A DNA stretch of 64,000 nucleotides, taken from assembly GCF_003261635.1 (NCBI RefSeq), contig NZ_QFXK01000026.1:1-64000 (forward strand), read 5' to 3'. The position numbers were made by a program, and so were the translations under genes. This DNA comes from Kribbella monticola (GTDB taxonomy: Bacteria; Actinomycetota; Actinomycetes; Propionibacteriales; Kribbellaceae). Under the pieces are notes generated by a model. It saw only the letters and a list, made by a program, of their open reading frames with translations. It made no database searches and had not been told where the DNA came from. Shown one piece after another: positions 60,056 to 64,000 of this stretch (positions are counted from its first letter, which is position 1; each line of letters starts with the position of its first letter).

Positions 60056-60487
60056 GTGGAGATGAAAGAAGCGTCGGCCCGCCTGCGTTCCAAACCCAGC
60101 TGGCTGATCAACCGAGCTTCGGCTCGGGCGCATCGACTCATCAAGGAATCGATGGCCGCCGCCGGTGGGCACGCCTACCACTTCGCGATCCTCGCCACGC
60201 TGGACGAGTTCGGCCCGGACAGCCAGGTGCAGATCGGCCAGCGATGCGGCATCGACCAGAGCGACATGCACACGATGCTCAACGAGCTGGTAGACCAAGG
60301 CCACGTCGCCCGCACCCCAGACCCCGCCGACCGCCGCCGCAACCTGATCACCCTGACGCCCGCCGGCCACCGCCGCCTCGAAGCCCTGGACACAACCCTC
60401 ACAGAAGTCCAAGACGACATCCTGGCGCCCCTCTCCCCCACCGAGCGCGCCACCCTAACCACCCTCCTCACCCGCATCCTCGGCTAA
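60056..60487 (+). CDS. MarR-family regulator
   Basis: This 143-residue winged-helix protein has SWLINRASARAHRLIKESM, then HAYHFAILATLDEFGPDSQVQIGQRCGIDQSDMHTMLNELVDQGHVARTPDPADRRRNLITLTPAGHRRL, the complete MarR domain. GTG at 60056 is chosen because TAAACT (60044-60049) lies six bases before it and no ribosome site is present; ATG at 60062 is an alternative. It probably represses itself and the GlcG gene via the TTGG-N5-CCAA sites. Confidence 0.88.
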   Translation: MEMKEASARLRSKPSWLINRASARAHRLIKESMAAAGGHAYHFAILATLDEFGPDSQVQIGQRCGIDQSDMHTMLNELVDQGHVARTPDPADRRRNLITLTPAGHRRLEALDTTLTEVQDDILAPLSPTERATLTTLLTRILG

Positions 60488-60553
60488 CCCCCACCTCCAC
60501 CCGCAACCGGCAACTCAACCGTCCGTGAAGCAGCACGGGATCAGCAGCGAGTG

Positions 60554-61486
60554 TCATTCAGTTGCTACAGGCAACCAGGTGAGGATCGTCTCGATCACGA
60601 TCGGGTCGACGTGACCGGGCTCGCGGTAGTCGGCCGGCGTGGAGGGTCCGGTGCCTGGGAGGAACAGGTGGTTGACGGCGTCGAGGATCGTGATCGTCGC
60701 GGCAGGGTGGTTTGCGAGGCCGTCACGCCAGGCGGGGAGGTCGTCGGTAACGGTGACTTGGTAGTCGCGGCCGCCTTGCAAGATGAGGATCGGCCGATCC
60801 AGTGCCGCGGCGGTCTCGACCGGGTTGTACGCAAGGAGTTCCAGCCAGAACGAAGGCGGGGCTCCGAAGGGAAGGTCCTCGGGGCGCGTGTCGAGACTTA
60901 GTCCGGGACTGTCCACAACAGCGGCCTGCCGAGTGAACTGGGCAACCACTTCGTCGGTGACCAGGTCGGGGTTGGTGGTCCTCAAGTAGCGCATGACTCG
61001 GACGGCAGCGTGGTGCATCGGCTGGGTGTCACCGGCCATGATCACGAGGCCGTCGACCTGCGGCTCCTCGGTCGCGATCAGCGGGGCCACCTTGCCGCCC
61101 ATGCTGTGGCCGACCAGAAACACCTGATCGACATACTGCCGGAGCAAACGTACGGCGGCGACCCCGTGCGGGACGTACTCGGCCGACATCGTGAAACCGG
61201 GTTCGCTCATCAGCTCCGGGTGGCCGCTGGTGAGCTTGTCGAAGCGCAGTACGGCGACCCCTTGCGAGGCCAGGCCCCACGCCAGGTCCTTCAGAGGCTT
61301 GTTCGGGCCGGTGGTCTCGTCGCGGTCGAGCGGGCCGCCTCCGGTGAGCAGCACGACGCCATGGCCGGACGGGGCGTGTGGCAACGTCAGGGTGGCGCCG
61401 GTCCGGCGGCCGCCGGCGGCGAGGACGACTTCCTCCTCGGTGAAGGCGCGCGGATCGGCGTACGGCGGTGGTGTCCAGTCGCTCAT
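60554..61486 (-). CDS. Alpha/beta-hydrolase (dienelactone-hydrolase-like)
   Basis: This 310-residue alpha/beta-fold hydrolase has VVLLTGGGPLDRDETTGPNKPLKDLAWGLASQGVAVLRFDKLTSGHP near the N-terminus. The Ser nucleophile lies in FLVGHSMGGKVAP, the acid in LQGGRDYQV, and the base His in DAVNHLFLPG. This pattern is seen in BAAT/dienelactone-type esterases. An AAAGG site precedes ATG 61486. A 27-bp operator lies just upstream, shared with the divergent HTH regulator gene. Confidence 0.87.
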   Translation of the reverse strand: MSDWTPPPYADPRAFTEEEVVLAAGGRRTGATLTLPHAPSGHGVVLLTGGGPLDRDETTGPNKPLKDLAWGLASQGVAVLRFDKLTSGHPELMSEPGFTMSAEYVPHGVAAVRLLRQYVDQVFLVGHSMGGKVAPLIATEEPQVDGLVIMAGDTQPMHHAAVRVMRYLRTTNPDLVTDEVVAQFTRQAAVVDSPGLSLDTRPEDLPFGAPPSFWLELLAYNPVETAAALDRPILILQGGRDYQVTVTDDLPAWRDGLANHPAATITILDAVNHLFLPGTGPSTPADYREPGHVDPIVIETILTWLPVATE

Positions 61487-61490
61487 GGTT

Positions 61491-61517
61491 TACCTTTCTC
61501 AGCCTTTGAGAAAGGTA
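61491..61517. promoter_or_regulatory. 27-bp operator between hydrolase and HTH regulator genes
   Basis: TACCTTTCTCA-N5-TGAGAAAGGTA is a perfect inverted repeat with 11-bp arms. It begins four bases before the hydrolase start and ends 24 bases before the regulator start, so one bound protein could control both. Confidence 0.85.
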
Positions 61518-61541
61518 GCACAACATGAGAACGTTGCATTC

Positions 61542-62084
61542 ATGGGTCCACTGGAACTTCTTGGCCACCCCGTCCGCTTGCGGATTGTTCACGCGCTGCG
61601 TGGTCAGCGGATGCTCACCACGCAGGAGCTCGGCGGACTGGTCGCGGACGTCTCGAAGGCGACGTTGTACCGGCACGTCGAGCTGCTGCTCGAGGGCGGC
61701 ATCCTCGAAGTGGCCGAAGAACGCAGGGTCCGGGGCGCCACCGAACGCCGGTACCGGCTGCGAGCCGACCGCGCATCCATCACACCGGAACAAGTCGCGC
61801 AGGTGACGGTTGACGACCATCGGCAAGGTTTCGTGGCGGCGATGGCTGCGCTGATCGCGGAGTTCAACGGCTACCTCGATCGGGAGAACGCGGATCCGAT
61901 CCGGGACCTCGTCGGATACCGGCAGCATGCGGTGTGGCTGAGCCCGGGCGAAGTAGAGCAGTTGATCCAAGGCATGCGCGCGGCGATCCTTCCCGTCCTC
62001 TCGAACGAAGCCGCTCCGGATCGAGCTCGGTACCTGCTCAGTCCGATCCTCTTCCCCGTCGAGGACCCACCGACCGGCGCGTGA
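61542..62084 (+). CDS. ArsR-like winged-helix regulator with C-terminal domain
   Basis: This 180-residue regulator has an ArsR-type HTH, GPLELLGHPVRLRIVHALRGQRMLTTQELGGLVADVSKATLYRHVELLLEGGILEVAEERRVRGATERRYRL. A helical C-terminal domain (about 90-180) with YRQHAVWLSPGEVEQLIQGMRAAI follows, seen in many actinobacterial helix-turn-helix proteins. The ArsR metal-binding Cys motif is absent, so a small organic ligand is more likely than a metal. It is divergent from the hydrolase gene with a perfect 27-bp palindrome between them. The 160 bases after the gene contain no other convincing gene. Confidence 0.85.
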   Translation: MGPLELLGHPVRLRIVHALRGQRMLTTQELGGLVADVSKATLYRHVELLLEGGILEVAEERRVRGATERRYRLRADRASITPEQVAQVTVDDHRQGFVAAMAALIAEFNGYLDRENADPIRDLVGYRQHAVWLSPGEVEQLIQGMRAAILPVLSNEAAPDRARYLLSPILFPVEDPPTGA

Positions 62085-62248
62085 CTACCAGCCGGCCGCG
62101 AACCGGCGGCAAAGCATCGGATGACTCAGCCGACGTGGATGCCGGGGCGGCGGGTGGGGTCGTTTCGTGCTGGCGGATGTACGCCGCAGTCGTCGGCGGG
62201 ACGACCGTCAGCTACTTCATCCTGGCCGTTGCCCAGAGCAACCGACTG

Positions 62249-62839
62249 CTAAGGACGTGGCTTCCGGGGGCGGAAGTTCGAGCGGAATCTGGAGTCGTAC
62301 TCGAGTTGCACATATCCCGAGGAGTGCACTCCGACCGCGATGCATCCCATGACGAGAAAAACGATGCCCGCACCGATCGACATGTGCCAGAAACCGGCCG
62401 TGATGCCGACGAACGCCGCGGCCTGGGCGAGCGCCTTCGCGATCGTTACCGGAACGGACGAGGTGGTGCGGTGCCGGAACTCCTCCTGGCGGTTCAAGAC
62501 CAGAAGCGCCGCGAGCAACGGGATCGACACTGCGAACGCGATGACACAGACCAGCGCCGACAGATCGAGTGACGTCTCGGTCAAGAACGGCTGCACCATC
62601 ACCAGGCCGGAGGCGGCCAGTCCGCCGTACGTCAGGTTGGACTGCCGGATCCACTCCGCCTGGGCCGCCGGATCGGCCGCGGCCTCCTCGACCTCCTGAC
62701 GGACGCGCTCGCCCTCGGCCTCGGCCAGACGCGCCTGGTCCGCCTTGTACCTCTCGTCCTCGTCCACGCCCTCATCCTCCCGATCCGGTCCGTTCAGGAT
62801 CGCGTCATGGTACGTCGATGCCTGCCGGAGCAAGTCCAC
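62249..62839 (-). CDS. Membrane protein of unknown function in the PadR operon
   Basis: This 196-residue protein has a charged, helical cytosolic N-terminus rich in Glu (EGERVRQEVEEAAADPAAQAEWIRQ) and four hydrophobic segments (TYGGLAASGLVMVQPFL, LSALVCVIAFAVSIPLLAALLVL, LAQAAAFVGITAGFWHMSIGAGIVFLVMGCIAVGV). No family is recognised. GTG at 62839 is the first start; none has a clear ribosome site. It lies 66 bases after the DUF1048 gene on the same strand. The gap holds a hairpin (CGTCGCC-N5-GGCGACG) that may partly end or slow transcription. Confidence 0.65.
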   Translation of the reverse strand: MDLLRQASTYHDAILNGPDREDEGVDEDERYKADQARLAEAEGERVRQEVEEAAADPAAQAEWIRQSNLTYGGLAASGLVMVQPFLTETSLDLSALVCVIAFAVSIPLLAALLVLNRQEEFRHRTTSSVPVTIAKALAQAAAFVGITAGFWHMSIGAGIVFLVMGCIAVGVHSSGYVQLEYDSRFRSNFRPRKPRP

Positions 62840-62905
62840 GTCGGACCAGCGAGTCGAGGCGTCGCCAGGCAGGCGACGAACTCGATCGGCTCGAGTCTCG
62901 CTGAA

Positions 62906-63232
62906 CTACTTCTCGGCCGCGCCGGAGTTGCGTTCGACGGATTCCTGATAGACGTCGGCGTACGTGCGCGAGTCCTTGATCAGGTCGTCGCAGAACGCGG
63001 CGACGTCGGTGCCGATGAGCTGCAGGACTCCCTTGCCGGCCGCAGCCCCTTCCTCGAAGAACTCGACCAGTCCCGAAAGCAGCGTCCCGTCCACCAAGTC
63101 AACCGGCCCGACCTTGAACAAGTACCGCTGAATCTCCTGGTAGACGATCTGGTAGTCCGGCGGCAGCGCCTTGACCCGTGCCACGTGTGCCCGCCACTGC
63201 CGCTTGCCTTCGATGATGTCCTGGATGCCCAC
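62906..63232 (-). CDS. DUF1048 family protein
   Basis: This 108-residue protein matches the DUF1048 family by its layout: IIEGKRQWRAHVARVKALPPDYQIVYQEIQRYLFKVG, then a helical end with DVYQESVERN. Members are encoded next to PadR regulators, and their function is unknown. GTG at 63232 lies one base after the stop of the preceding DUF1048 gene, so it is translationally coupled. The two DUF1048 proteins are clearly related to each other (shared ALP-x-DY, GxLxLIG/GLLEE stretches). Confidence 0.85.
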   Translation of the reverse strand: MGIQDIIEGKRQWRAHVARVKALPPDYQIVYQEIQRYLFKVGPVDLVDGTLLSGLVEFFEEGAAAGKGVLQLIGTDVAAFCDDLIKDSRTYADVYQESVERNSGAAEK

Positions 63233-63233
63233 G

Positions 63234-63590
63234 TCAGCCTCCCAGCCGTTCCAGTTTTCTCGCGACGTTCCTGTTCAACTGCTCGCGCCACTTGTCGCGA
63301 TAGCTGCGAGCCCCTACGCCGCCGGCCAGCGCCGCACTGAAGCCGACGATGTCGTCACCCACCACGTGATAGATGCTCTGCCCATCGGCCGCCGACTCCT
63401 CGAGCAGCCCCAGCGCACCGTCGAGAATCGGCATCAGGTTCCTGCCGGTGAAGTCGGAGTACGGCGACAGATGCGTCTTGATCTCGTCCCACGCCGCCCG
63501 GTAGTCGTTCGGCAGCGCCTCGGCCCTAGCCTCGAACGCCTTCCACTCCCTGGTCAGATCACTGCCGGTGATGGTCTCCCAGAAGTTCAT
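63234..63590 (-). CDS. DUF1048 family protein (paralogue)
   Basis: This 118-residue DUF1048 protein reads MNFWETITGSDLTREWKAFEARAEALPNDYRAAWDEIKTHLSPYSDFTGRNL and ends with RSYRDKWREQLNRNVARKLERLGG. Its start overlaps the stop of the PadR gene (ATGA), so PadR and both DUF1048 proteins are made together. DUF1048 proteins may act as partners of the PadR regulator or of a membrane target; this is inferred from gene order only. Confidence 0.87.
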   Translation of the reverse strand: MNFWETITGSDLTREWKAFEARAEALPNDYRAAWDEIKTHLSPYSDFTGRNLMPILDGALGLLEESAADGQSIYHVVGDDIVGFSAALAGGVGARSYRDKWREQLNRNVARKLERLGG

Positions 63591-63949
63591 CTCCCGCCCT
63601 CCTTGAGCTTGTCGATCCGGGTTTTCACATACGTCCACTTCGCCCAGAACGTCGCGAGCTCCGCACGTCCCGCGTCGTTGAGCGCATAGAACTTGCGCGG
63701 CGGCCCCTGCTCGGACGGCCGTTTCGTCACCTGGACCAGTCCGTTCCTCTCCAGCCGCAGCAAGATCGTGTACACCGTCCCCTCGACCACATCGGCGAAG
63801 CCCAACTCGTTCAGCCGACGCGTGATGGCATACCCGTAGGTCTCCTCGCGCCCGATGATCTCCAGCACGCAGCCCTCGAGCGTGCCCTTGAGCAACTCCG
63901 TCAGGTCCTCCACCGCGCCCTTTTCCATTCCTCCGGTACTCAGTGACAC
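63587..63949 (-). CDS. PadR-family regulator
   Basis: This 120-residue PadR winged-helix regulator has the family HTH in GCVLEIIGREETYGYAITRRLNELGFADVVEGTVYTILLRLERNGLVQVTKRP, then PRKFYALNDAGRAELATFWAKW. The conserved Y-G-Y motif and the short C-terminal helix put it in the small-PadR subgroup. GTG 63949 or ATG 63928 may be the start; the first is preceded by TAGTGG at six-base spacing. Two palindromes lie at and upstream of the start, so autoregulation is likely. It heads a probable operon with two DUF1048 genes and a membrane protein. Confidence 0.88.
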   Translation of the reverse strand: MSLSTGGMEKGAVEDLTELLKGTLEGCVLEIIGREETYGYAITRRLNELGFADVVEGTVYTILLRLERNGLVQVTKRPSEQGPPRKFYALNDAGRAELATFWAKWTYVKTRIDKLKEGGR

Positions 63950-63953
63950 CGAG

Positions 63954-63984
63954 TACCACTACACGGTACCACGTAGTAGTGGTA
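63954..63984. promoter_or_regulatory. PadR operator candidate(s)
   Basis: TACCACTAC (63954-63962) pairs with GTAGTGGTA (63976-63984); a 20-bp element inside, ACTAC-N2-GGTACC-N2-GTAGT (63958-63977), is symmetric at 16 of 20 positions. A second 7-bp-arm repeat, GGTACTC-N9-GAGTACC, lies at 63935-63957 over the GTG start. PadR proteins typically bind such sites at their own promoters. Confidence 0.6.
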
Positions 63985-64000
63985 ATGCGGCGTCAGCCAA

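Noticed and set aside
1..64000. tRNA or rRNA genes
   Set aside because: I looked through the intergenic stretches for T-loop and anticodon patterns and saw none that fold convincingly; a tRNAscan-SE run would settle it.

Overview
The window is GC-rich actinomycete DNA. Start codons are often GTG, many genes look leaderless, proteins are rich in Ala, Val, Asp and Glu, and the families present (DUF5753 XRE regulator, snapalysin, DUF929/VKOR pair, group 2 sigma factor, PadR/DUF1048 modules) are typical of soil Actinomycetota. A Kribbella- or Nocardioides-like host is my inference and is not proven by the sequence. There are about 55 protein genes. I see no rRNA, tRNA, CRISPR array or complete mobile element; only the tail of an IS481-type transposase sits at the left edge.

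Layout. 1-4 kb: transposase tail, MBL hydrolase, DNA polymerase IV, dimethylarginine dimethylaminohydrolase and hemerythrin. 4-9 kb: a translationally coupled five-gene operon (SDR, saccharopine-type reductase, alpha/beta hydrolase, YccF, MBL) facing a TetR gene across two palindromic operators. 8.8-14 kb: exonuclease III, a PhyH-type dioxygenase, oligopeptidase B and a group 2 sigma factor. 14-24 kb: a GC-rich tandem-repeat tract, HAD and CPBP genes, an MFS/PLP-decarboxylase pair, a DyP peroxidase, an ATP-dependent DNA ligase, a methyltransferase and a 60-bp tandem-repeat tract. 24-29 kb: two overlapping EEP-family paralogues, a LexA-like box, an XRE regulator, a hydrolase and snapalysin. 29-42 kb: solitary cytochrome oxidase subunit I and cytochrome b genes, an oxidative-folding pair (DUF929 plus VKOR), a MOSC protein, a BBE oxidase, an APC permease and a phytoene-desaturase-like oxidoreductase. 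43-50 kb: a CHAT-family protease with two N-terminal zinc ribbons, followed by a 103-residue partner with one membrane helix, then a 1390-residue secreted FG-GAP/ricin protein. 50-64 kb: PAP2, a two-component system with an ABC exporter, a SRPBCC/MarR/glycosylase operon, Lrp, DoxX, DUF389, several regulator/target pairs with clear palindromes, and a PadR/DUF1048 operon.

Two themes stand out. First, many genes share one start geometry: a -10-like hexamer, six bases, then the start codon, as expected for leaderless mRNAs. Polymerase IV and the DNA ligase also share the same upstream block, TTGTCGGTG-N8-GAGACT-N6-start, which resembles the actinobacterial LexA-independent DNA-damage (RecA-NDp/PafBC) promoter. 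Second, the CHAT protease and its small membrane partner look like a compact caspase-type conflict or cell-death module. They are the best candidate here for an undescribed system.
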